DNA of 64,000 nucleotides from Amblyornis subalaris. Lineage: Eukaryota; Chordata; Aves; Passeriformes; Ptilonorhynchidae. A model generated the notes under the pieces. It ran no database searches. It was given only the letters and a program-made list of their open reading frames with translations, and had not been told where the DNA came from. The translations under genes were made by a program, and so were the position numbers. Shown here piece after piece: positions 13,901 to 26,200 of this stretch (positions within the stretch are counted from its first letter, which is position 1; every line of letters starts with the position of its first letter). Location: the NCBI GenBank assembly GCA_018881555.1, contig JACAXG010000060.1, positions 4,898,001-4,962,000 on the forward strand. The letters are read 5' to 3'.

Positions 13901-15639
13901 CTTTCACTTTCTGCATTAAAGACTTTTTCACATTAGTTTCTATAACTTAGCTATATAATACACCAGTGTAAATATTTACAAGTTTTAAAACTACAAAACT
14001 ACATTATCTTTGCCAGCAAAGATTTCTTAACCTCTATTAATCCATCTTTTATTACTACTGTAAAAGGAAAACATTAATTATATCTATCAAATCTTGGACA
14101 CACTTAAATGTCTTTAATGATTCAATCTATATTTTTGTTTTCCTTCCAGCTTTCTAGGAATGTCTGCTTTCTCTCTTATGAAGAGCAAAAGCCTGGTCCA
14201 AATAAAAAAACTACAGTGTATTCCTTTATTTACATGCAGTGACTATTGTTAAAGTCTTCTCTGTTTCACTCTTTCAATCTCTGAAATTACATTAGCAAGA
14301 AAAATTGTCATTCAGAGCAACCATCTAGATCCCAATTCTAGAAAATGAGCACCTGAAAGCAGGGCATTTTGTTAGACTGGGAGAAGACTGAGAATTGAGA
14401 GGATTCTATGAAATTGGCCTATATTTAGGGATGGGAAAAAAATGAGAAAGTTTTCCAAAGTGTTGACAAAACATGGAACATTTCTCACTGTGTGGCCTGT
14501 TGACTAACGGATGTTGCAACAGGCTGGACAAATCACTGAATACATACATATTTTTCAAACTTTATGATCTTCTATTTACAACCTTATAAAAGCTCTAAAC
14601 AAATATGTTCAGCAATAGCTGGAACTAGAACAAATATTGGTCAATGAAAAGCAGAATATAAGTTGTGTTTTCAATAACAGAATTAAAATTGAAACTAAAT
14701 TTTTGCACATGGAATAGAATAAAAACTAGAACTAATCAATTACTGTGTAACTAGTAAACACTGGTAATGTAGTGTGAGCCTAAGGGCCTATCCACATGGA
14801 TTCTTTTTCAGTATCAAGGCCATTCCTGGTTNTAACTAGAAGGACCAAGATTTATACGAGTTTCACTATCCTGTGGATATATGAGAGATACAGGAACCCA
14901 ATGTGAATTTAGCAAGCTTTCAAGTATGATTCCATTAGGTATCTGAACTCTAACAGGAACTATGAGAAGTCAGTACTGCTTATACTCAAGTGGTGTAATC
15001 GCTGGTAATTACAATAAATCATGAAAGTGATGACACAGAAATATGTACAAAGAGGAAACATCTCATGTTTCAGCCATTGCAGAGTTATTAAATGACTCTG
15101 CATTACAGAAATCTTTGTATACCCAAAAGTGCCTTTAGCATTTACTTGTGTTTTGATTAGTGTTTAAGGCTATTCATTATATAATCAATGTTGCTAGTCC
15201 AAATCTGCCTCCCCACACACCCTCTCAGAACTCTGAGGGTTTGCCTCTCTCTCCTCATTGTTTACAGACAGGCTGAAAGTTGCCCAGCAGGTCACACTGA
15301 CATCAAGGGAAAAGGTGTCATCTCTATTTATGCCANATTGCACTTTGCTGAGAAGAGGCAAGAGACCAAGCTGAAGCTGTATGGGGAGAGTAGAATCAAA
15401 GGACCTGGCTTCAAAATGACTACTTTGAGAAAGCAGTGGTATGTCTAAGGTATGAATGATCTTAAAAGAGAATTCAGTAAAGGCAAGAGAAGAAAAGAAG
15501 ATGGACTCAATGTGAGGTCGTGAGGTTTCTTGAAAACTCAGTGGAGTGGTAAAGTCACCACTGTGTATATCTGCTTCCAAACGTGTCTCTCTGTGTCGCA
15601 AAAGAAAAATCACCAGCATAGTTTGATAGCATACTAATC
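1993..15639. other. Intergenic region downstream of SMOC2
   Basis: About 13.6 kb with no gene, RNA gene or recognisable mobile element that I can support, apart from the pyrimidine-rich tract at 11490-11900. The longest frames, such as 15619-15194 on the minus strand (141 codons), resemble no family I know and contain ambiguous bases. The stretch 13550-14300 is notably AT-rich. Old degraded repeats or conserved noncoding elements could be present but cannot be recognised by eye. Confidence 0.5.
11490..11900. repeat. Pyrimidine-rich low-complexity region
   Basis: About 400 bp in which the plus strand is heavily C/T biased (TTCTTCTCTTCTCTTTCTCC, TCTTCTCTCTCTCTTTTCT). The bias lowers stop-codon frequency and creates a 181-codon open frame rich in Phe, Ser and Leu, which I judge non-coding. 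Confidence 0.75.
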
Positions 15640-17216
15640 TTTAATCTAGAAAGAAGATTAAATTCAAAGTTTAACATTATAAAAGAGTAACAAATACTTT
15701 TTTAAACAAAAATTCAAGATAACACACAGNTGCATCTTGGTTTCTCCTGCTGCCAAAGCTTAGAGTATACAATTTCTGGGGTACAATTCCATTGCATACA
15801 GTGTTTCCTATCACTTCAGCATATGTTGGAATCAAAATGAAACATTTTGAGTTGCAAAAAAGCTTTTCCAGGTACAAGCTCAAGCCAGGGTGCTATTATG
15901 ATTAGCTAGTCAGATCCCACACATTATTTAAGCAAACCATAATGAAGTCACTGCTTGCTGTTACATTCCTGCCTTCTCATGTCAGCTCCTAGATGCCAGT
16001 AGTCCATCTACCACTGCATCGATCAACCCAGCTGCTTGTAACTCACAGTTGCTCAAGAGCAGAACTTTTTTTCATTTGGGTCCCCTGCTCTAAATTCACA
16101 TCCGCAAGTTCTTATTCTCCTCAGACACACATATGAAAAAAAGCATCAGGAGAAAAAAATGACAGAGAAGGTATGAAAACTTGTGAGAACTTTTTTCATA
16201 CAGCAAAGAAAAAGCCTCAGGCAGGGATGATGCGAGTGGCCCCTCCTGACAGCAATTGCTCAGTTGTTCAGCTTTACCTCTACTGGGCCTCAGGCAAGCC
16301 AAAAAGTTGATAGGGGTAGCCAGGTGTAGCAAAAAAAGGCTTATGCTTCCCTGTCTCTACAGTAAGATTTACAATTCTGACCCACATAAACTCTGCTCCT
16401 GCTTTGCACTGACCATGGAAACATGCTTTTAGGCCCAGGCTGAACCAGACTGGAGTGACATTACCATCCACCCTACTCCTTTTTGGGTTGCTATATTAAT
16501 AACCCAGCTGAAAGCAAACAGGAGAAAAATCCTACCAAAACTTATAATAAAAAGNACTTTTAAAATGGATAAAAGGATACATTTTTCTATAAGCATCCCA
16601 AGTAGAATAACTGTATTTTGAATCCATTAGTGGTTGTATTCTCATTGCATGATCTTTGGAAAGCCTAATAATTACAATAAAAACAAAATGAAATAAAATA
16701 TTGCCACCGATGAAAAATCTGTTCAATTAAAATCTGCAAAACCAGGTAAACAGCAATTTACACAATTCTCTCAGTCCTGCAAACCTGAAACATTCAACAC
16801 TGCTTGGACAAAATTGAGAATACAGTAGATTTTTCAGCATAACTCTACTTAAATGACAGTATTAAGAAAAATAAGGCCTACCATTGAAAACAAAATACAT
16901 AGAATCAGGTTTATATGCTACTGTTTGCCAAAAAGTTATTTTTTAAAAAATGGTTTAAATGCAAACTTTTACATCTCCAACATGTTTTACATATTTCAGA
17001 CAACAAAAGAATACACATACATTGTATGTGGTAATTTTTCAAAACTAGCCATTACTTTTTCACAGATTAAAAAAAAAGTTTGTTTAAATATTTCATTTCT
17101 ACAAAGTGAATTTACATTTTTAAGTACAAAGTGCAAATACTACAGTTGTTTTTATTGCCTTTTGGTGAGGAAATCTCCCACATGTCGAAGAGATCTGCCT
17201 TGGATCAGTAAGGTGT
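15640..17216 (-). other. SMOC2: Probable SMOC2 3' untranslated region (end uncertain)
   Basis: Downstream of the stop on the minus strand the DNA is AT-rich with no supported coding potential. A canonical AATAAA on the minus strand (TTTATT at 17151-17156) lies only about 60 nt after the stop and would give a very short UTR. A second candidate is ATTAAA on the minus strand near 15640-15646, followed within about 30 nt by a GT/T-rich stretch (TGCTGGTGATTTTTC read on the minus strand). That would give a UTR of about 1.57 kb. The choice between them is inference. Confidence 0.35.
17151..17156 (-). terminator. Candidate proximal polyadenylation signal AATAAA
   Basis: TTTATT on the plus strand is AATAAA on the gene's strand, 61 nt beyond the SMOC2 stop. 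It could be a proximal polyadenylation signal, but the motif is common in AT-rich DNA and no strong downstream GT-rich element is obvious. Confidence 0.25.
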
Positions 17217-17240
17217 TCACCCTTGCTTCTTAGAAACTTG
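17217..17240 (-). CDS. SMOC2: SMOC2 terminal coding exon and stop
   Basis: Coding part of the last exon. The acceptor is a good pyrimidine tract ending CTTCCTTTCAG (AG at 17242-17241). The exon reads QVSKKQG then TGA at 17219-17217, in phase 0 with the upstream micro-exon, so the tail becomes [11 protein letters not shown]. As I remember it, the human protein ends PRKQG, so the KQG end is shared and the bird tail is two residues longer. A second AG 12 nt further in (17229-17228 region) would remove QVSK if used. The 3' UTR continues to lower coordinates. Confidence 0.88.
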   Translation of the reverse strand, partial: QVSKKQG

Positions 17241-20200
17241 CTGAAAGGAAGTTGGAAGAATTTGCATTATTAATGATGTTTTTAATTAGTCCAGTATAAA
17301 CATCTATCTTTATTTTTCAGCAGTGTCCGTATGCCACTATCAGAAGGAGAGTTCTGTACAAATATATATGGAATAAAATATTCCTGCCCTATAGTCCTTC
17401 ATGGCATCTATGAGCAATGGCATGAGCAACATCTATTCCTACCTAAGGCCCCTTTAAGTCTATACCTGTCAAACACACAGTTCTAGCAACTGCCTGGGCA
17501 AGTCCCTGGTGCCATATACCTTTCTATGGCATGTGATGTATAAGGAATGGGCTGCTGGCCAAAGTCTCACGAACAATCTACAGCTTCCTTGCAAACTTTT
17601 TGCCAGGCTGCAAAAGANCCCCTGGATCTCACTGACAGGGTGTGTGCATGTATGTGTATGTTGGACAGGGTGGAGCCGAGCAAGGGAAATACGCTTGGCC
17701 ACCACCCAAGTTCTGTCAGATCCATGCCATATTTGACCTCTTTCAGAGCAACCACAGCTGAGACTCAGCATATTAGTGTATATTTCTCTACCTGCTTTCT
17801 TTCAGTAAGCTTGTATGTGTGTGTACACACACAGATTTGCACATATGTGAAAAAACATGCCTAAGCACACCTAAGCATATATATAACTAAACTGCTGCAA
17901 TAAATCAGCAGAAAGTGAGATTTTGAGTGTGCGTCTCCTGAGTGATGCAAACCTGATCAGGCCTTCTTAGATGGGTGGTTTCCTTGGAGCAGCTTCTACG
18001 CTTTTCAATAACTTCCTTTCAAGTGAGAACTTCTGTGATGAAAACCACCTTCTGCATTTGCAGCCATGTATTGTTCAAGTATGAAACTGCGAACAGATGG
18101 TTTGCTTAGCCAGCCCTAATTTAAGGCTATCATCTGTCAGCAACAGCTCTTAAAATTATTGATGCTGAGTCAGCAAAATTGTTGGACAAAATTAAAAAAC
18201 ATAGCTGTTCTAAGGACACTTTTATTACCGATTCTCCAAGTCAGTATCAGATTACAAAAAAGGGGAGAGGGCTTGTCATGCTTCAAGTGTCATGCATGTG
18301 TGCCAGTAATTGCCACTATACAATTAAAATAACCCCTCTGAATGCTTTTGAGTTCCAACTGGATAATTGTTTTCAGGCTGTATTGTTTAAAGCATAAGTG
18401 ATTTGTGGGGGAAACTTGAAAAATTAAGACCACAAACACTTGTTTAAACAAACAGAAACTTATCACATCCTTGTAGTTGTGAGAATATTTTATATTCCAT
18501 TAAAGGTAAGTAGGAAGTCTCTGGCAGAACCCAGAAGCAATATTAAGCTTGCCTTAGGAAGTGTGAACCTAACATCAAACAAATCAGAGACAAAAAAATN
18601 AACAAACTGATGAGCAACTATGAGAGAAAGATTTTTCTTGGCTTGTGGGAAGGTTCACCTTCGGTTCAGTTTCAAAGAAATTAATCTAGCTTTACGATAG
18701 ATGGGAAGACATTTACCACAACTATGGTTTTGGGATATTTTTAGCCAAATTCCTATTTTCATAGGTGCAGCATTACCTGAGCTGTTCTTATAATAACGAA
18801 TATTTTTTAAACCAGTTCATCATTTACTAATGCTTTTCGGGCATTACTAATTTAAGCGCTCTAACTAATACAATAGCGAGGTAAGAACAGGGTGAAGGTG
18901 ACTCTTTCCCTAGACCATTCAAATAACTGGACTAACAAGTCCCCCTTCAGGACCAGGTAAAAGTACTAGGAAGGTATGCCAATATTGCCCAGAAAACTTA
19001 ATCTTTCGACATAATTATTATAAAAATAGACACACACAAATGAAAACTACTTTTTTCAACCTATTTTCCAGGCCTTTCACTTGAGTCCCTCCTTTTCAAA
19101 GTGCACCTTTCCTTCCTTTAAAAACTCTGCTTTTGTGCCTTTTGCAGCTCTGACTGGCTTGAGTAGCCATACCTCCATGGATGACATACACTGGTGCTAT
19201 TTCGAAAGACAAGATCAAGTCTTTGCAGAAAATTGATTCAAAACCAAATCACAGATTATGTTGTCAGGGCACTTGACATTTTATTTGCTCCAATCATTCT
19301 GCAATTTTAGTTTAAATGTATATTAACAGACTGATGCAAATCCTAGTTATTCAGCATCATTTTGCTCAGCTAGTGAAGGCATTTGAAAGTGACAGCTCTT
19401 TTCTCTGCACTAAGATTTTAAAAGGTGTTTAAAGCCACCATATAATTCAGTGGGGTTTGTGAAATGTATAGATTTTCACAGGGCGTGGAAAATGCATGGC
19501 TTTGTTCATTTCAATGAATGTAAGTTCGTGTCTGTGGTGTGACACAAAGGAAAATTGACAGAATTCAGCTAAAACAAAAGTTAAATGAATATCAAGCAGT
19601 GCACATTTAAAAGTCTATGGGAATGCTGTCTTTCAGGAATGCAGAAGACTCACAAGGGCTCAGTTACATTCATCAAATTATCACTAACCTATATGCCAAC
19701 TTACACTTTCCTAGGAACTTCCACATGCAAGCCTAATCCACTTTGCACATTATGCACATTTACTCTGCACCTATAACCGACTGACTTAGCTTTCCCTAGA
19801 TGGAACGTAAGTCAAAATTTGTTAATTGGGAGACTGGTCTACATTTTTCTGGCAACTTTGCAGAACAGCAGATTAAAGCAGTTTGAAGCTGCAATGATAA
19901 CTGCTAAAACCCCAAGAAATTCAGCTGGGAAAGGCAGAAATTGAGATCTCACTCTCCTCAGTACTCACCTGCCTGCTGGACGAAGTGCTCTCAGTGTTGG
20001 TTCTAGGGGCCGCTAAAGGAGGGAAAAGAAAACATTATAAATTTGGTTTGCAAGTTATCCCCAAGAACTGAAGTCCTCATTCTGAAAAGGTGTTCTTTAG
20101 AGCAGGGTAAGTGCACAGCTTTCAATAAATGAGATAAAATATTTCAATTCTTTCATTGGCACATCCACTTTTTTCTTTCCTCAATGCAGCTATTGCCTCT

Positions 20201-23200
20201 TTCAAGGAGATATAAGAAAGTTGAATGACAACATCTCTTGCCAGTTAATACGTGACATTTGCTTAGGAGTTTGCATCTAGTCAAGGTTGAGCATTTCAAA
20301 CCTATTAAATCTTTAATAGCAAATATAGTCTATTATCCCTGGCAGTAAAGAAGCATGGACAAGCAGACTGTCTGGAAAGCATTCACTTTAATCAAAGATA
20401 TTGGACAGAAACAGCTCTACAAGCCAAAATCATTGTTTATATTTATTCTGTAAAATGACAAGATTATCACTGTTTAAGTTTCTTAGTCTCAAAGTCAAAG
20501 ACGGTGCTCAAAATACAGGAAAATAAACCCCCAAAAAGCTAAATGAATTTGCTGGCCCATTCATCTTCACAAGAAAACTGGTGAAGCTAGTGAGGAAATT
20601 GTTCTCTTGGTTTTGCATGTCAGTCTGTGAGTCAAACAAGCTCTACTGGGANAAAGGGGGACAAAACTGGACCTTGAAAACTACTGCAGCAACTAGTATT
20701 TCCCTCAGAAAGCATGGCTTGCAACTCTCTGACTTTTATGTNGCTTCAAATTGTTCTCACACAAGACACCTGGGACTCACACAAAATGATACAGAACCAC
20801 CTCCTCATCTCAGCTCTCACACCTCAGGTGACGGAGTCCCACCTTTCCCTAGAAATGTAACTGTAGCTGCAGTGAAGTGGCAATCGATTGCTTTTGTGCA
20901 AGGAAAAGGATTATCAGAAAGGAAATTTTAATTATCAAGCAGGAGAAACAAAATAGAATAATGGTATTCCAACAAAAGTAACTTTTATTGTCTTGTTCTT
21001 AAAACTATCCATTTCTAGTAAAGCAACCCAATGATTTGGTTAAGAACATTTTTCCAACTGGATGCCATTAGATTTTCAATGCCAGAGTTCTGAGATTTTT
21101 TTTTTCCTTCCAAAGTTGAATGTTCTCATTATCGAATAGATTTTTTTGGAGAATAATTGTTAAAAAACTCCAGTTATGGTGGATGTAATTTTTACTTCAG
21201 TCAAATCTGTGTGTGATCTTCATATGATTTCATGAATCTTAAAACTTTCATTTCCAAAAAAGGCAGTTTTTCCTAATCTTTGGGGTTGTTTCCACTAGAA
21301 TATGATCAGAAAAAACTGGAGTTTGCTTTCAGTCTTACTATGGCCTTCCTTTACCTCCTGGGCAGTGGTGTTGGACCCAAGTTTCATCTGCAATAAGCCC
21401 AAGGAGTGCCTGCTGCAGCAGGACAGAAGCATTTCACTTTCCACACTTACAGCATAAAGATAACAACAGTCATCCAGCTTCATATACATTTTTTTAACCT
21501 CCATCATCTATGCAAAAATTACAACGTATCATTACTAGGTACACAAAAAAAGCCACAGAAAAAAAATCCTGGATCCAATCTATACTCGTTTTGAGAGATC
21601 TGTTACTGTGAGCCATAGACAATTTACTTTATTAGTAAAATGCAGACTTCTTTCTTTCTGCAATATTCACTTTCAAGACTTCAATACAACCAATGAGACT
21701 TTTGTTCTACTGTCCTTGCCTCATTTTAGGGTACCAGACAAAACAATTTACCTATATTCATTCTTCTACAACTTCTTAAAGTATGGGAATCTACTGTTGC
21801 TGTTTACAAATTTTTTTTAGATTCTTTCCCATTTTCAGGAATTGTGTAATTGAACTCTGCAGGGACTATTATACTCTGTAGTTAGTTGTTCCCCTTTCTA
21901 CGAGATTGGCAGCAAGGTAAGGTGGCTGTGTATTAGCAGTTGTTCCACCTGTTTGGCAGATGACCACATTCCTCTCTGCATCTCCAAACCACATTTGAGA
22001 AATGAGAAGTCGTTAGAAAGCTCAACCATGTGCTTCCTTCCAGGAATCCAAAAAGCACAGGTGTGATACTTCCACAGTTCTACAATAACACTAAACTGGC
22101 ATTTATCGCATCCTCTTAGGTTTCCTACTGTAATACATTTAATGGTCAGGATCAGCGGGAAGTTATTGATTCTCCTGGAGCAAAGCAACGCAGAAGCAAC
22201 TTTGCTGCCATCTGCCCTAAGCAACAGCTGCATTAGCTGAATGAAGAATACCGGTGTATTCTTTTATTTTGTATAATTCTGGCACATATAAATATCAGAC
22301 TTCATTAGCTTTGAAGAATTTAGTGAAAAAGGCAGAGACAAAAGGTTCTTACTATGACGTTTCTTTGTTTCTGCTTTACCTTCTTCTTTTGTTACTCCCA
22401 AGCAGCCCATTAATTCTTGAACTGACAAGGACTTATCATTGTTCACATCACAGTATTCCACAAACTTCTTCACACATTTTTTGGGCTTTGATTTCTTTCT
22501 TAGGAATCTCTTAAATGGCTTGATTTCCTTCTTGCCAATATCACCACTGGAATTTTTATCTAACTGTTTGAAATACCAATGGACGACTCTCTCTTCCAGA
22601 GTATGATTTGGATCAGGCTCTGAAACCCTGAAGCAAGAAAAAAAAGAGAATTTAGTCTTAATTCTGATACTTAAATCTCAGTTTATACCTTTATTTCAGA
22701 ATAGTTACATCACCATCAGATGACTATCACCGTTATTACAAAAAACTGTCTGCTTTTGGATACTAGCTTCTTGTAGTGAATCCCTCTTTTTTTTCACTTT
22801 GACTTGAAATCCTAAAGTTTACACTAAGGGCTAGAATCTGCTTTTAGTTTACTCTCAGAAACCCTATTGAGGACAGCAACATACTTGGCAAACAGTGCTT
22901 TCCCCTTAAATTTCCTGAAACAGAGAAAAGNGGAGAGAGAAATCAAAGAGAAAAAGACAGTTTCTTAGGCAGCAGATGCATTAAACATGTAAAGTAACCA
23001 ATTTAAGTTGATCAACAATCAGCATTGCCAAATACAACCCATGATGGATTCTCTTAGAGATAAAACACCTAAATGTATTGAATTACAGAATAAGTTATAA
23101 CAATAAATGCTATCTCCTCTTCAGATGGTAAGTACCTGACCTGCAGAGGCCCAAAGTTTGACAGCACTTACACATTTTTAAAACTGCCACTGACTGTCGA

Positions 23201-26200
23201 TAGCATTGGTTTGTTTTGCAAGCAACTAGGCAGAATATGATTCAGGAAGGTAGTACACATTCAAGAAATTAAGCCTGAGAGTAGAAAAAAGACTGACACA
23301 GAGCTGCACCAGCAGCTACAGATAAACCCTAAGCTGTGCTGCTGAGAATTCATCTGTCAAGTGCACCTCTGTTTTGTGGACACAGTCCACAGTGGTAACT
23401 TTGAAGTAAACTTTCCTAGATAGGTTCTTGGAAATTTACCCTTTTTGAAGGCTCCTCAAAGCCCTCAACAATTCATCCATCACTGGCAGAATCCTTTTAA
23501 AGACACACAAAAAAGATCTGAAACCCACCGGCTAGAAGACAGTGATGGATCAGAGACTGCATGCACCATATCTGTGGACAATGCATCCAAAACACTCGTC
23601 AGGAACTCATTCTTCTTGGCCCCAGGACAACCTGGAAAATCAGATATTTTTTTTCTTTTCTTGTTACCTGTTTTTACAACATTTATATTCCAGAAATGGT
23701 TCAGACTTTGAGATAGATGTGACTCCCTGTACACAAATTTCCATCAATTGTGTACAAGTTCATAACATAATTCAAAGACAAGCATCTAAATTCACGTACA
23801 TATCTGTAAAAGAGCAGGAATAAACAAACAACCTTTTGAACTCAAGCAAGTGGGAANGTGTTTTGCATACCTTGAGACCCTTTATTTCAATTTTGGCCAT
23901 TATTTTTCCTTCTTTAACGTGTCTTTAACATGGGTGTCATATTTTGAAAGTAACAGCTTTGAAGCAGTAGAAGTTTGTACATGACACAAGACCATCTGAA
24001 ACATGGACTAGAAGCCGACAACACGATACTTATTTCAGATGTCGACTTTTGCTCCTCTGATTTTCCATTGGGTTTCTCGACACACATTCATTCAGTGCAC
24101 TGGTTTTCCTCTCTGTAAAATGATAGTCAACTCCTTGTCTCTTTCCCTTTTCTCTTGGACAGGGGTTAACTAGCACTACATGGCACCTAGCCCAATCAGC
24201 TGCTGTTAGTTGGTACTTTAGTTCATACTGTGGGATCCTACGGTGATGTTAGATCATCCTCATAATTACATTCCCTATGCCACAAAGTTCTTCTCTGAAA
24301 GAAACTGACAGCATGTTTCAGACACATAATATGTCAGATAAATATATACTGAAAGATCCCCTCTTCAAGCAGCACAGCTGGAGCAGATAAATTCCTCTGA
24401 CAAGCGCATGGATGTTGACACATGGAGGTTTGCTTATACAATACACCTGCTTCCTCTCCTCTTCCCTAGAGCCCTGAGCCAAACACCAGGTCTTCTCCTA
24501 ACCCTCTAATAGCTGAGTTAAAGTATAGGATGATGCACAATCAGTGACACAGAGATTAAAAGCTTGAAGCTGGAGCCCATGGCAGGACTTTCACAGACAA
24601 TTCTGTGCTGGAGGCCACTTACCACAGTTCTTTTTTAAAGCGAAAAAGGGAAATACTTTGAAGTGTTGTGGAAAAGGAAGATTAGTCAGTCAGTAGGGAT
24701 TTGCTATTTTATTACACTTCTCAGCAACCTCTGGAGCAGGCAGTAGGACTACATGAGCCTAAAAAGCTTCATCTTGCCCAGCAAATTATTTTTTAATACA
24801 TCCCATGTTGATCCAAGGAAATAAACCTGTGTTATATTAGCCATTAGTTGTGTTGCAGTAAGAATAGCTCAGCTGTTATGTACAGCAGGAGTACCCACTA
24901 CATATTATTGTCTAACACATTCATGTAGATATGAGTTCCTTGCCTTTGGCACCAGGGACATTTTATTCCAGTAACTGTAAAAGGTGTGTAACAGGAACTC
25001 ATTGAGGCAAGTTTCACTGCACTAAAAGTACACATATGAAAACAGTTGTCACTCTGTCGGATATGTCCCTCTTTCCTTAGTCTTTAACCAGTCGTGGGTT
25101 TTTTTTCCTTTCACAACTGAAAAAAAGAGAAAAAAGAAAGGAAAAAAAAAAAAACCACCTCGAACAACCCAGCAGCTTGACTGTAAGTTTGAGTCTGGTG
25201 AGGCAAGCACTTGATTTTCTCTGTAAGGAACAAGAGTGAGAAGAAGAGTGGCAAGAGATTAATAAGGGAAGGANAGAAAACTATACTAACAGGTTCCCGG
25301 CAGCATTCAGTACATAACTTAAAATCATATTCTCTAGTGCAAAGAGCTTGCTGTTAAAAAAGGTTAGGGAACTGCAGCCATGTAAGTAAATTGCGCATTG
25401 TGATTTAAATAAGGTCACATAACTTTGCAAGCCACAAAAGCCCATTTGTCCAGAGATGAGCAGGCAGAGGCCAAGCAGTTCCCATGCGGCAAGCACATCC
25501 AGTTGTGTTAGCATGCCAANCTGCGTGAATCAAGCAACTAAGTCTCTGAGCGACCTACTGAGCTCCATGCTACCTCTTCCTAGCAAGGACAGCACAGTGG
25601 CCCAGAGCTGGTCCCCTTTGAAGGACAAGCGAAAAGAAGTCTGTACNAGGCTCTCCACGTAGACCTATCTTGAATGATATGAGCCTTATCCATTTCATGT
25701 TGGAGCTGTATTACCATCATCAGTCAGAAGCCTGAATCCTGCTCCAAACATAAGTTGTGAATTGATACAGTACTTGTGGAAAATGCACAAAATAAGACCT
25801 CAGCATGTAACAAAGCAGTACAACATGAAGAAAAGGCAATTTGACTTTTTTCTTTCTCTGTCCTTTTTTTTTGGATAGGTAATAATGTTAATAACCAATT
25901 TCAAGTAGGAGCTCCACCTGAATTTTTCATGTTATTTTATGAGCGTATTTCTGAAACATCTGGAAGAAACAAAAATCTGCTTTAGGTAGTTTCCACTGCT
26001 GTCCAGGGAGCTGCTGAGTGTACATATGCTACAGATGTAAAGATCAAAATCCTGACTTAGCTTGCTATTTATGAGATACAGCTAAGCAGCGGAAAGTATC
26101 AACTTCTAAATTCACAAGAAATCATGGTAAGAAAATTCCACAGTTTAAAGCCTGTCTCTGACAATTTTCTCTAAGAATAAGAAAGGTTTCTAAATGTGTA

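Noticed and set aside
15194..15619. 141-codon open frame on the minus strand
   Set aside because: No family resemblance, one ambiguous codon, no supporting exon structure, and it lies downstream of the likely SMOC2 3' end.
16853..17233. 126-codon open frame on the plus strand across the SMOC2 stop
   Set aside because: It is antisense to the terminal SMOC2 exon and 3' UTR, AT-driven in composition and unlike any known protein.
22254..22514. Plus-strand open frame over the EF-hand exon
   Set aside because: It is the shadow of the minus-strand SMOC2 exon, whose splice sites and EF-hand loops are convincing.
24080..24130. MIR-like text (CTCTGTAAAATGATAG) in the large intron
   Set aside because: The match to a MIR-type SINE 3' region is too short and generic to support a call by eye.
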